Positions 8,101-16,476 of a stretch of DNA of 64,000 bases are shown one piece after another (position 1 is the first letter of the stretch; every line of letters begins with the position of its first letter). The position numbers and the translations under genes were made by a program. Under the pieces are notes generated by a model that worked only from the letters and a program-made list of their open reading frames with translations, was not told the DNA's origin and searched no databases. Source of the stretch: Muribaculum sp. (GTDB lineage Bacteria; Bacteroidota; Bacteroidia; Bacteroidales; Muribaculaceae); NCBI GenBank assembly GCA_009775095.1, contig VSOZ01000002.1, positions 192,758-256,757 on the forward strand. The letters run 5' to 3'.

Positions 8101-10449
8101 CTAAATTGTGAACGCCAACCTCTTTTCTCTATTTTTACTCAACCTCACATCACGCACATCAGAGCCGCAGCGTACTTTTATACGACAGTCGCGCACAGAA
8201 TTGAGCGTCACCTCAGCACGCGAGTCGGCCCTATTCCATGACAGATTATCGACAGTCACTCCACAGCGTGTAAGCACACCGCTTATCGACCCCTTGTCAA
8301 GGCCTTCGGCAAGTGCCGGCAGAATGTCGATACTCTCTTCGTCCGATCCTATCAGCATCTCAATTATTATACCGGGTACTGAATGACACACATCGGTACA
8401 AAATACTCCGAAATCAGGATAGTGCGAAGTGGCAAGCCCATTATAATAGAAGTCACGGCTGACAAGCTGCATGAGTTTGTCGCTCAACGACTCCGCATCA
8501 TGCAGTCCGGCGGCTATAAGCGCACCGTGCAGCAATCCGTGACCGGCATTTTCATAAGGATAGCGGTCGCGCATCTTCAAGGCTTTACGTGCCGCTTCAT
8601 AATACTCGGGGGCTCTCTGTTCAGAAAACTCTCTGTAGGGCCACACCATCATAAGATGACTCGAATGACGGTGATTGTAGCTGTCCTCCAGACCGGGCCA
8701 TCCCCACTCTTTTATAGCCCCGTCACTGTTTATACGGTAAGGCGGCAACGACGCAAGCATGTCGCGCCAATTTTCACGACATGACCCATCCTCGTCAAGT
8801 ACATCGCTTGCCTTAAGCAGAGTAGACATTATAAACCTTGCCCCTGCCACATCAAAGGCGGAGTTGTTAAGCAACGACACCTTCAGATTGGACGGCTGGT
8901 TTTCAGGCGATACCGAACCGGCAAATATAAAATAGCCCTCCTCATCGCGATATTTCAGAAAATCCTCATAAAAATCGCCCATCTCCTTAAGCAAAGGATA
9001 TAGACGCGTACGCAAAAACTCCTTATCGCGGGTCACAAGATAGTATTCCCAGAACGGATAAAGCAACCATGCCTCCTCGCCGGTAGCGTAGTGATACGGA
9101 TAAAACGTATTGATCGAAGCCATAAGCCCCGACGACAGCCCCGGAGTGTTGCCACATGCAAGCAGTCCGCGGCAGCCGAGCAGTTTACGTGCATTTACAC
9201 GGAAGTCATCGCACCACACCTCGTTAAGATTGAAATAACCCTCCATCACTTCGGGCATGGCTCCGACATTGCCCCCGCTTACCTGCAGATTAAGGTTAGC
9301 GTCAAGGTGATAATAACCGCCCCACCCGACATTGCAGTCACCGGTCCATATGCCGAGCAGATCGGGCGGTGTCAGCTCATTACCCGAGGCAAGGAAATGA
9401 TAGCGTCCGGCTGTAAACAGACGTTCCACAAGAGCCGGCACGAGCGTGGCGCTGCGCTTCTGCAGAGCGAGCAATTCTTCATTTGACATGGCTCGCTCAT
9501 GCGATGACGCTACGAGGTCAAGCGTCACCCGCCCCATTATATCGCTATGCAGCGTTGCATGTCGTGACATGAGCGCGTTGTAGTCTGCGACAACCGCTTC
9601 GAGCTTCGTTTTAATACCGGCGGGCCGGTACGACGCCTTGTCATCATACTTCTCGGTCATGGCCACGACAAGCAGCGACGAAGCCCCTTTGACGTCAATA
9701 GTATCGCCCCTCATGCCGACTGTGCCGTCAGATGCATAAACTTTAACGCCCCCATAATAGCCACATTTATCCATAGGAGCCGGATAGCTTATGTTGATAC
9801 CTGCATAACCTGACGCGGTATCATGGATTACAGCCATACCTTCGGGAAAATGCATATCGCCAAGAAGCGCCAAATCAAGAGAGCAGTCGAGAAGTCCGCG
9901 CTGCGGAGCCACAATCTCCATGACCGCCATGTCATCCACGCGCGATACAAACATGCGGCGCATCCAATCGCCGCGTTTGTCAGTCCACTCCACCTTTATT
10001 TCTCCGGTATTGTAATCCGTACCGCGACGAAAACCGGTAATATCACCTGCAGACGGCATATCAATCTCAAGGGCAAAGCCCGGATGACGGCCACCCTCTC
10101 CCCCGTCGCTCCACTCGGCGGAGCGCACGGCAAGGTCATTGGCTTCCTTAAATCGCCCTTCGGCACAATAACGCTTTATCAGCATCAACATGTCTTGCGG
10201 CACATCGGCAAATTCACGCGGCTTGGTAGCGGGAAAATTAAACGGACGTCCCGTAAACACCACCGTTTCATGCAGCGGATTACCTAATACCATTATTCCG
10301 GTATTTCCGTTTCCGGCAAGAAGCGCATCCTGCCACTTGCCATACTCCGAAGGATATGTCGTCGAATAACCTTGAGCATATGCCCCGACCGCAACAGCAA
10401 GAACCGCCACAATGACACACAACAACTTTCTCATAACCGTAATCATCAT
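8101..10449 (-). CDS. GH95-family glycoside hydrolase (alpha-L-fucosidase/galactosidase type)
   Basis: 782 residues with an N-terminal signal peptide (MRKLLCVIVAVLAVAVGAYAQ), so exported. The N-terminal domain contains WQDALLAGNGNTGIMVLG, the GH95 opening. Residues that I align to the known catalytic set of bifidobacterial AfcA are all present: the Asn pair in NLN (385, 387), Glu516 in VSPEN, and Asp686 ahead of IIIEML. HRHSSHL (593-599) is also conserved. The sequence around Asp686 (CTDVCHSVPG) departs strongly from the usual DGNFGGT, so this is a divergent subgroup. Its start overlaps the stop of the GH2 gene (ATGA). Expected activity is release of terminal alpha-linked fucose or galactose; the substrate is not established. 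Confidence 0.85.
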   Translation of the reverse strand: MMITVMRKLLCVIVAVLAVAVGAYAQGYSTTYPSEYGKWQDALLAGNGNTGIMVLGNPLHETVVFTGRPFNFPATKPREFADVPQDMLMLIKRYCAEGRFKEANDLAVRSAEWSDGGEGGRHPGFALEIDMPSAGDITGFRRGTDYNTGEIKVEWTDKRGDWMRRMFVSRVDDMAVMEIVAPQRGLLDCSLDLALLGDMHFPEGMAVIHDTASGYAGINISYPAPMDKCGYYGGVKVYASDGTVGMRGDTIDVKGASSLLVVAMTEKYDDKASYRPAGIKTKLEAVVADYNALMSRHATLHSDIMGRVTLDLVASSHERAMSNEELLALQKRSATLVPALVERLFTAGRYHFLASGNELTPPDLLGIWTGDCNVGWGGYYHLDANLNLQVSGGNVGAMPEVMEGYFNLNEVWCDDFRVNARKLLGCRGLLACGNTPGLSSGLMASINTFYPYHYATGEEAWLLYPFWEYYLVTRDKEFLRTRLYPLLKEMGDFYEDFLKYRDEEGYFIFAGSVSPENQPSNLKVSLLNNSAFDVAGARFIMSTLLKASDVLDEDGSCRENWRDMLASLPPYRINSDGAIKEWGWPGLEDSYNHRHSSHLMMVWPYREFSEQRAPEYYEAARKALKMRDRYPYENAGHGLLHGALIAAGLHDAESLSDKLMQLVSRDFYYNGLATSHYPDFGVFCTDVCHSVPGIIIEMLIGSDEESIDILPALAEGLDKGSISGVLTRCGVTVDNLSWNRADSRAEVTLNSVRDCRIKVRCGSDVRDVRLSKNREKRLAFTI

Positions 10450-13283
10450 TTGACGTTCAACAATCGTGTACGCGGCATATTGTATCCCTCGGCGGAAACG
10501 GCCACATCCTTGCGGGGCGAATACTCGACAGTGACAACGCGGCGTTCTCCGGGGAGCAGGTTAAAATACCCGTCAGATATGTACGCAGGCAGAATACGCT
10601 CGTCGGTAGCACGATCGCGCAGATTCAGTTTAAGAGCTATAGCCGGCACCTTGCTTTTGTTTTTCACCTCAACGGTAAATTTACCATCCTTACAATCAAC
10701 AATACGTGTACTGAGGTCGGGAGCGCTAAGCGAATTAAACGCCTTCAAGTCACCGCTTTTACCGGGAAGCCAATAGTCATTGACAGAAAGTATGCGGCCT
10801 TTGCGGTCAAGCAGTGTCAATCGCTCAAGACGTACATCATCGACCGACTCGGGACACTCGACATCAAAACACTCCGTAAGTCTGTCGGCCGACAGATTCA
10901 CTTTAGCCTCACGGCGCGAAATACGGCGCCCCGACGTATCATACAACTCATAGACGGCACGTGCACCCTTTATATCTTTAAGCGTCGTATTGGTCGCCAC
11001 AACTTTATTGTCGTCAAGATTTTTCTGTATATGTATAGGCTCGCAGGCCTTGCGACAACCGTAAAATGCGCCGAACGGCTCGTAATCCCACGAATATATC
11101 TGCCATACCATACTCGGCCATGCCGGATGGCTCATCCACAGGAGCATTCCGCTCGTGGACCGCCACATATTGCTGTTCCAAGCCTCGAACATGGCGCGGA
11201 AACTGTCATAATTCAGTATCTGCGCCTTACGGCAGAAATCGGTAAGATTGGCCGCCTCGCCAAACTTATAGCGCAAGTCATCCATAAATTCACCCTGTCC
11301 GCCGTGCAGGTCATGATAATACCATACATCGCTTATAGGCCAAGCATCCTTGACATCCATCATTGCAAGAATCGACTCTTCGGTAGGTATAGATGTGGAG
11401 CCCTGCTCCGTATTGAACCCGTGAGCGCGCTCCGTGAAGTATCGTGCCGGCTCCTTGAAATAATTCCACGGGCCGCTGGGCCGCAGATTACAATGTGTCG
11501 AATTGGGGCTGTAAAGGCGTGTGCCGTCATCGGAGGCTATCATATCGGCGAGTTTGCGCTCTATATACTCTGGAGCAAAACCCTCGTTACGCGGGTTCCA
11601 CACAGCTATCGACGGGTGATTGCGGAAGCGACGCACCACATCACCGGCATTTTTAATAAACAGATCATCGTCGTTCACCTCAAGATTGTATCCGGCTGTA
11701 CTGAGCCAGAAGTCATTGAACACCAACATACCGTACTCGTCACACAACTCATAGAAAACCTCCTCCGTGCTCTCACCGGTCCAGTTGCGTATCATATTGA
11801 AATTGGCATCTTTATGCAGGCGGAAGTATGGCTCGAGATGCTCCCTTGACACCCGCTTCATGCCGTCGTCCATACCCCAGTTGCCGCCACGGCAGAATAT
11901 TCGCTGACCGTTGACCTTGATAACCAGATAGTGATGCATCAGACTGTCAGGCGACGGCATCAGCACATCGACTCCCGGATTATTCACGACACGGGGCATA
12001 CACATACCCTCCTCCACATATTTGCGATTGATGTTGTCAAACACAGGCTTACCGTCGGTAACCGCCGACGGACGATACTCTACCCTCTTCACAGACTCGT
12101 CGGGATAACATACTTCCATTTCATAAGACATCTCCCTGACTCCGAAACGCACATTTTTGCTGTCACTTACATTGCCTTTTTCCTCTAAGGTCAAGTCAAG
12201 GTCATAAAGATTCTGCGCCCCGTAGCCGTTAGGCCACCACAATCGCGGATTATCAAGTTCAAGTTCCGGATAGTCAGCCGGAGAAAATTGCACCACACGC
12301 TTTTCACGGGGAGCGAGCCTGACACCACGTTCTACACACTTGCCGTCAACCGTCATTTTCACTTTGACTTCATTTGCTTGGGGCAATACATTTTCTACAT
12401 CTACTCTGACCGTAAGTTCGGCTTTTGTCGTGTCGGGAAGATTAAGACGTGTCATGACCTGAGTATCACCTATTTTGGCTCCTCCGGTAAAACGTAGTCT
12501 GACATCCTGCCATATGCCTATATTACGGTCACGAATGCCGGGCACCCAGTCCCATCCCTCCGATGATATAAATGTAGGTCCGTCAAGACACAACTGACCG
12601 CCGTTCATACCGTTACCTGCACTCGGTGACTGCTCGTGAGGTATGCCCGGATTGGGTGGCGGCAGTATATGCACCGCGAGTACGTTGTCATTCTTGCGTA
12701 AAATGCCTGTGACGTCAAATTCACCACGAATAAAAGCACCCTTCATATCTCCCACTCTTATGCCGTTCAACCATATATCGGCAGCATAGTTTATTCCGTT
12801 AAGAAGCAGCCAAGCCTGCCGACCGGCCGCTGTAGCGGGAGCATCAAACTGTATACGATACCACCAGTCCTTGCGGCAAAGCGTATCGGGAATGGCAAGA
12901 TTATTAAGCCCGAAATAAGGATCGGGATATACGTTCATGTCCACAAGTGTGGTCAACACAGTGCCGGGTACGGTGGCGTTATACCATCCTTCAATATCAA
13001 AGTCATTGCTGAAAACGGATTGTCCGGCACCGACCACACGGTCATTATCGGCGAGCATCCAACCGTCGGAAAGTATATATTCGGAGTCGCCCGAAGGTGT
13101 CAGTACAGTCACCGGTGCTTTGACTTCCAAAGGCACCGGCATGACTACCTCGGCTTTACTGCGCGGAAGAGTAGCCACATCCTGAGGATGAGTAAGACCG
13201 CGGTTGGCGATGTTCTGTGCCGACACCCCTACCGATGAAAACAAAAAGATGAATTTTAATACTTGCAGTGATGTAATATTCAT
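10446..13283 (-). CDS. GH2-family exo-glycosidase (exo-beta-D-glucosaminidase/mannosidase-like)
   Basis: 945 residues from the ATG at 13283. A GTG six codons upstream lies at the predicted transcription start and would spoil the signal peptide (KFIFLFSSVGVSA). Domains in order: jelly-roll sugar-binding (about 60-270), Ig-like, TIM barrel (about 450-700), then two C-terminal Ig-like domains. Catalytic pair by family pattern: acid/base Glu567 (WNPRNEGF) and nucleophile Glu626 (GFNTEQGSTSIP). The barrel motif NWTGES and the late segment AWPSMVWQIYSWDYEPFGAFYG resemble the CsxA-type exo-beta-D-glucosaminidases and beta-mannosidases. Coupled to the GH95 gene by a 4-bp overlap. No SusC/SusD genes are nearby. 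Confidence 0.88.
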   Translation of the reverse strand: MNITSLQVLKFIFLFSSVGVSAQNIANRGLTHPQDVATLPRSKAEVVMPVPLEVKAPVTVLTPSGDSEYILSDGWMLADNDRVVGAGQSVFSNDFDIEGWYNATVPGTVLTTLVDMNVYPDPYFGLNNLAIPDTLCRKDWWYRIQFDAPATAAGRQAWLLLNGINYAADIWLNGIRVGDMKGAFIRGEFDVTGILRKNDNVLAVHILPPPNPGIPHEQSPSAGNGMNGGQLCLDGPTFISSEGWDWVPGIRDRNIGIWQDVRLRFTGGAKIGDTQVMTRLNLPDTTKAELTVRVDVENVLPQANEVKVKMTVDGKCVERGVRLAPREKRVVQFSPADYPELELDNPRLWWPNGYGAQNLYDLDLTLEEKGNVSDSKNVRFGVREMSYEMEVCYPDESVKRVEYRPSAVTDGKPVFDNINRKYVEEGMCMPRVVNNPGVDVLMPSPDSLMHHYLVIKVNGQRIFCRGGNWGMDDGMKRVSREHLEPYFRLHKDANFNMIRNWTGESTEEVFYELCDEYGMLVFNDFWLSTAGYNLEVNDDDLFIKNAGDVVRRFRNHPSIAVWNPRNEGFAPEYIERKLADMIASDDGTRLYSPNSTHCNLRPSGPWNYFKEPARYFTERAHGFNTEQGSTSIPTEESILAMMDVKDAWPISDVWYYHDLHGGQGEFMDDLRYKFGEAANLTDFCRKAQILNYDSFRAMFEAWNSNMWRSTSGMLLWMSHPAWPSMVWQIYSWDYEPFGAFYGCRKACEPIHIQKNLDDNKVVATNTTLKDIKGARAVYELYDTSGRRISRREAKVNLSADRLTECFDVECPESVDDVRLERLTLLDRKGRILSVNDYWLPGKSGDLKAFNSLSAPDLSTRIVDCKDGKFTVEVKNKSKVPAIALKLNLRDRATDERILPAYISDGYFNLLPGERRVVTVEYSPRKDVAVSAEGYNMPRTRLLNVK

Positions 13284-13303
13284 GGTTGAAGTTTTTAACA
13301 CCG

Positions 13304-13311
13304 CAAAAATA
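13304..13311 (-). promoter_or_regulatory. probable -7 box of the GH2-GH95 operon
   Basis: TATTTTTG on the minus strand, about 20 bases ahead of the chosen ATG at 13283. The nearest upstream TTG gives only a 15-bp spacer, so the -33 element is doubtful. Confidence 0.4.
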
Positions 13312-13465
13312 GCCCCGTAATATTAACAACTCATTTAATATTCTATTAATCGCGCCTAACAAACAAAATTCGACACAAAACAAAGGTTAAAATCTCATAT
13401 TATTTTGAGATCAAAAGACTAATATCATCAGTTAAAGCGACTGTATATTCAGTTATCTAATACAT

Positions 13466-14818
13466 TTATAAAAGTCCTGCCATATACAACGGGAGAAACA
13501 CAATACCATTATCTTTGCTTACGTCCTTTGTGTGAAGTACAAAAGCAGTCCCCATATATTGTGTAAATTTCTTCCGGCATTTTTCAAGGGATGTCAATCT
13601 GTAATTTGGAGTGGACTTGACTTCTATAGGACTGATATTATGTCTACTTGTTATCTCACCTTTGCGAATAAGAAAATCTATTTCCATACGGTCATCAGCA
13701 TTTTCTCGTGATGAACAACTGTAAAAATATAAGGGATGTCCTGCAGTATGAAGTAACTGCGCCACAAGGTTCTCAACAAGCATGCCTTTATTAAATTCCA
13801 ACTTTCCTCGTAGAATTTTTTCATAAATGCCACCTTGTTCCAAGTCAGATTCTCCGAAGGCCATTGACACAAGTAATCCGGTATCAGCCATATATATTTT
13901 CACTTTAGAATCATCCCTATTCAATGCCAATCCAACGGATGGTTCTGTCGTGCCATAGCAGAAATTGGCTACTCTACTTTCATCAAGCCAAAACATGGCC
14001 TCCGAAAAATCACGCATCTTGTAACCTTTCTTAACCTGCGACGGACGAAATTTTTTTTCATGTTGCTGCAAAGCTCCCGGTATGTAGTCGAAAACACGGG
14101 TGACATTTGGAGCTTGACGCCCGGCATATTTGCTTATGTCATTACGGTAAAGAGCTAATATAGTTCTTTTAACGGCATCAACATCTCTGAAATCCTTCGT
14201 TTCTATATAACTTAACACTGCCTGCGGCATCCCGCCAACGAGCATATATTCACGAAGCGTTTCCATCATTTGACGGTGTAACGATTGTCCCAGAGGCTTC
14301 AGTTGCTCAAACCGATCTTTTAAATAATCAAAAAGCATATGTTTTCCTATAGCACACATGAATTCCTCAAGATCCATAGGGTACATATCAATTCTGACTT
14401 CTTCGCTCGGAATTACAATATTCTTCACATTATGGTTTATACTCACCAACGAACCGGTTTCAATATAGTCGTATCTACCATCTTTGACAAGATACTTTAT
14501 TGCAGCACGAGCTTTTGGATACATCTGTACCTCGTCAAAGATAATGACCGAGTTTCTTTCATATAGCTTTACACCGGTATAAATACTTAAGCGTACAAAA
14601 AATGTATCAAGATCGGTCAAATATTGCTCGAAAAGTTCGGTTATATTATCCGATACATTATTGAAGTCAATAAGTATATAAGACTTATATTCGTTTTTGG
14701 CAAATTCCTCCACAATCCAGCTCTTACCTATACGTCTTGCACCGTCAACAAGTAATGCGGTACGACCGTTCCATCGCTCTTTCCACTCTTTTATTTTATT
14801 GTAAATCTTACGCTTCAT
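13466..14818 (-). CDS. DUF4143-type AAA+ ATPase
   Basis: 450 residues from the ATG at 14818 (MKRKIYNKIKEW); an upstream in-frame TTG is less likely. Walker A GARRIGKS (26-33) and Walker B VIIFDE (91-96) mark the P-loop domain. The centre has the family blocks YPMDLEEFM and LVGGMPQAVL, and the C-terminal DUF4143 nuclease-like domain shows MEIDFLIRKGE, SPIEVKS and YRLTSLEKCRKKF. The D...E...K pattern is like PD-(D/E)XK folds. The family is very abundant, patchily distributed and of unknown role. It stands alone in AT-rich surroundings with its own promoter and repeat-bearing leader. Confidence 0.88.
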   Translation of the reverse strand: MKRKIYNKIKEWKERWNGRTALLVDGARRIGKSWIVEEFAKNEYKSYILIDFNNVSDNITELFEQYLTDLDTFFVRLSIYTGVKLYERNSVIIFDEVQMYPKARAAIKYLVKDGRYDYIETGSLVSINHNVKNIVIPSEEVRIDMYPMDLEEFMCAIGKHMLFDYLKDRFEQLKPLGQSLHRQMMETLREYMLVGGMPQAVLSYIETKDFRDVDAVKRTILALYRNDISKYAGRQAPNVTRVFDYIPGALQQHEKKFRPSQVKKGYKMRDFSEAMFWLDESRVANFCYGTTEPSVGLALNRDDSKVKIYMADTGLLVSMAFGESDLEQGGIYEKILRGKLEFNKGMLVENLVAQLLHTAGHPLYFYSCSSRENADDRMEIDFLIRKGEITSRHNISPIEVKSTPNYRLTSLEKCRKKFTQYMGTAFVLHTKDVSKDNGIVFLPLYMAGLL

Positions 14819-14856
14819 AAATATATCACACTTTATCAAGTATTTTTATTGCATAT

Positions 14857-14905
14857 TTAATACACCTTTTCAAGCATATTTAGAATAGGCTTAATACACC
14901 TTTTC
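14857..14905 (-). repeat. duplicated 15-mer in the ATPase leader
   Basis: TTAATACACCTTTTC occurs at 14857-14871 and again at 14891-14905 (34-bp period). The flanking GCATATTTA is also repeated (14851-14859 and 14874-14882). Both copies lie between the predicted transcription start (about 14914) and the ATG at 14818, so they would be in the leader RNA or act as downstream operators. Confidence 0.7.
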
Positions 14906-14919
14906 GATATTTCTATATA

Positions 14920-14950
14920 CAAAAATATATTCTTTTAATTAAATAAACAA
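14920..14950 (-). promoter_or_regulatory. promoter of the DUF4143 ATPase
   Basis: On the minus strand: TTG (14950-14948), exactly 20 bp spacer, -7 TATTTTTG (14927-14920). This is a near-ideal Bacteroidota promoter giving a leader of about 95 bases. Confidence 0.65.
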
Positions 14951-15036
14951 GTTTATTATACTTTTAAATCGGTTAAAGCATTAATAAATTCATCGAACGA
15001 GGTCAACGCGTGTGGAGAAAGTTGCGACAGGGGTAT

Positions 15037-15103
15037 AAAAAAAATTACCCGTCATCACGACGAATAATCTTCTTAACCTTAAATCTAATACCATGAAAAA
15101 CAC
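15037..15103 (-). ncRNA. candidate short RNA or attenuated leader ending in an intrinsic terminator
   Basis: A -7 box (15115-15108) is followed about 35 bases later by a perfect 10-bp hairpin (15044-15068, loop GTGAT) and a run of eight U (15044-15037). This would give an RNA of about 65 bases. A 34-codon frame starts inside it at 15094 (ATG, reading MVLDLRLRRL) and continues through the hairpin to 14990, so it could be a translated leader rather than a stand-alone RNA. From memory, similar leader-like segments occur in many Bacteroidales genomes; unchecked. The downstream gene is the DUF4143 ATPase. Confidence 0.5.
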
Positions 15104-15107
15104 ATTG

Positions 15108-15115
15108 CAAAGGTA
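15108..15115 (-). promoter_or_regulatory. -7 box of the short RNA
   Basis: TACCTTTG on the minus strand, the most frequent Bacteroidota -7 form. A clean TTG at -33 was not found. Confidence 0.5.
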
Positions 15116-15174
15116 ATGCATTTTATGTTATAAAACATACTTTTTTAATAGATATTATCATATTTAACATATTT

Positions 15175-15447
15175 TTACGTAAATAACCACCATCCGGCGG
15201 CAATATAAGAGAGCACTAATAGGGCTAATATAATAACACTCAACTCTTTACGTGCCACGTATGTCTTATAGGCGCAATATACGCTTAAAAGAGCGTATAT
15301 TGGAAATATGTATATCAATATCAAGTACTCGTCCTTACCGTCGGGATAATTCGATATGATAAACGGCCACGAAAAAACCGGCAACAGCAGTATAATCATG
15401 ATTAAAGTCATCCACAGGGGAGGACGTCGGTTGTCATTGCTGCCCAT
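15175..15447 (-). CDS. small three-helix membrane protein, unknown
   Basis: 90 residues with three hydrophobic segments (about 13-32, 44-62, 70-88) and a short polar N-terminus. It starts 6 bp after the stop of the epimerase gene, so it is the last gene of the DUF1846-epimerase operon. I recognise no family. Coding status rests on operon position and clean membrane topology. Confidence 0.6.
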   Translation of the reverse strand: MGSNDNRRPPLWMTLIMIILLLPVFSWPFIISNYPDGKDEYLILIYIFPIYALLSVYCAYKTYVARKELSVIILALLVLSYIAAGWWLFT

Positions 15448-15453
15448 AACGCT

Positions 15454-16467
15454 TCATTTTTTATTGTCAATAGATTTTTTATACTCGGCCACGGTTATCT
15501 CTATACCCTTTTCAAGCGAAAACCGCGGATTAAAACCGAAATCGGCCTTTGCTTCCGATATGTCGGCGCTCCAATTGCGCTGCTTCATTATCTTGTACTT
15601 GTCAGAGTTGAGCGTCGAGGGCTTAAGTTTGGCTACACCGTACTTTTCGGCTACGAACGAAGCTATCTTGGTCACCCACAGAGGCAACCTTACAGGTATG
15701 ACAAATTTCTTGCCGAGCGCACGGGCCACAATCGAGCGAAACTCCTTTTGCGTATAAGCCCTGTTCTCGCTTATTATATATTTTTTATGCACCCTACCCT
15801 TTTCAAGGGCTTGAAACACAGCGTCTACAAGGTCCTCAACATAAATAAACGTGAGCAGTTGCTTGCGGAAGCCGACACCGAAGTCCCAATGACGGTCTAT
15901 GCACTTTATCATCATCAGATAGTCCTGCTCGTGAGGACCGTAAACTCCCGTAGGCCTGAACACTATCCATGGAAAGTCGGAGGTCATCTCAAGAAGGGTT
16001 TCGGCCTTTATCTTTGACACACCGTAACGAGTGTTGGGCTCGGGTATCATTGAGGCCGTATAAGGGGTATAGCCCTTTTCATCGCCGGGACCGAGCGCAC
16101 TCAGACTGCTCATGTACAGAAAACGCTCGGGCACTTTATCGCACGACTTAAGAGCCTCTACGGTATTTTTAAGATAACCATAGTTTATGCGGTTGAAGTC
16201 GGAATAGTTGGTGACTTTCGTTGCCCCGAGATTGTACACTATCCAATCCCACTTCTCGCCCTGCGGCAATGCAGCATCAAAGGCTTCTGCAAGAGCCTGC
16301 GGCGAGTCATAGTCAAGTATCAGAAACTTCAGCCTACTATCATCAAGATAGCGGCGCGATGTGCTCTCCCTGATGCCGACCCATGTCTCGTAGCCGAGCT
16401 CAAGACTCTTACGGGCCATAAAGCCGCCTATAAAGCCTCCGGCACCTATGATAAGTACACGTTTCAT
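15454..16467 (-). CDS. NAD-dependent epimerase/dehydratase (extended SDR)
   Basis: 337 residues. It starts with the Rossmann dinucleotide motif GAGGFIGG (residues 8-15). The catalytic YxxxK appears as YGVSK after a Ser-rich strand (YMSSLSALG), and RPTGVYGPHEQD is the typical post-catalytic loop. This is an extended short-chain dehydrogenase acting on a sugar nucleotide or similar NAD(P)-dependent substrate; the specific substrate cannot be read. It lies 9 bp after the DUF1846 gene and shares its promoter. Confidence 0.85.
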   Translation of the reverse strand: MKRVLIIGAGGFIGGFMARKSLELGYETWVGIRESTSRRYLDDSRLKFLILDYDSPQALAEAFDAALPQGEKWDWIVYNLGATKVTNYSDFNRINYGYLKNTVEALKSCDKVPERFLYMSSLSALGPGDEKGYTPYTASMIPEPNTRYGVSKIKAETLLEMTSDFPWIVFRPTGVYGPHEQDYLMMIKCIDRHWDFGVGFRKQLLTFIYVEDLVDAVFQALEKGRVHKKYIISENRAYTQKEFRSIVARALGKKFVIPVRLPLWVTKIASFVAEKYGVAKLKPSTLNSDKYKIMKQRNWSADISEAKADFGFNPRFSLEKGIEITVAEYKKSIDNKK

Positions 16468-16476
16468 CGCTCTTGG

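Larger units (their letters stand above)
14819..15174. other. gene-free AT-rich stretch with promoter, direct repeats and a short RNA
   Basis: About 350 bases between the ATPase and a small membrane protein, both minus strand. It holds a promoter (14920-14950), a duplicated 15-mer (14857-14905), and a self-contained promoter plus terminator unit (15037-15115). Each is listed separately. Confidence 0.7.

Noticed and set aside
11031..11849. A 272-codon plus-strand frame
   Set aside because: Antisense to the GH2 catalytic domain; no protein pattern.
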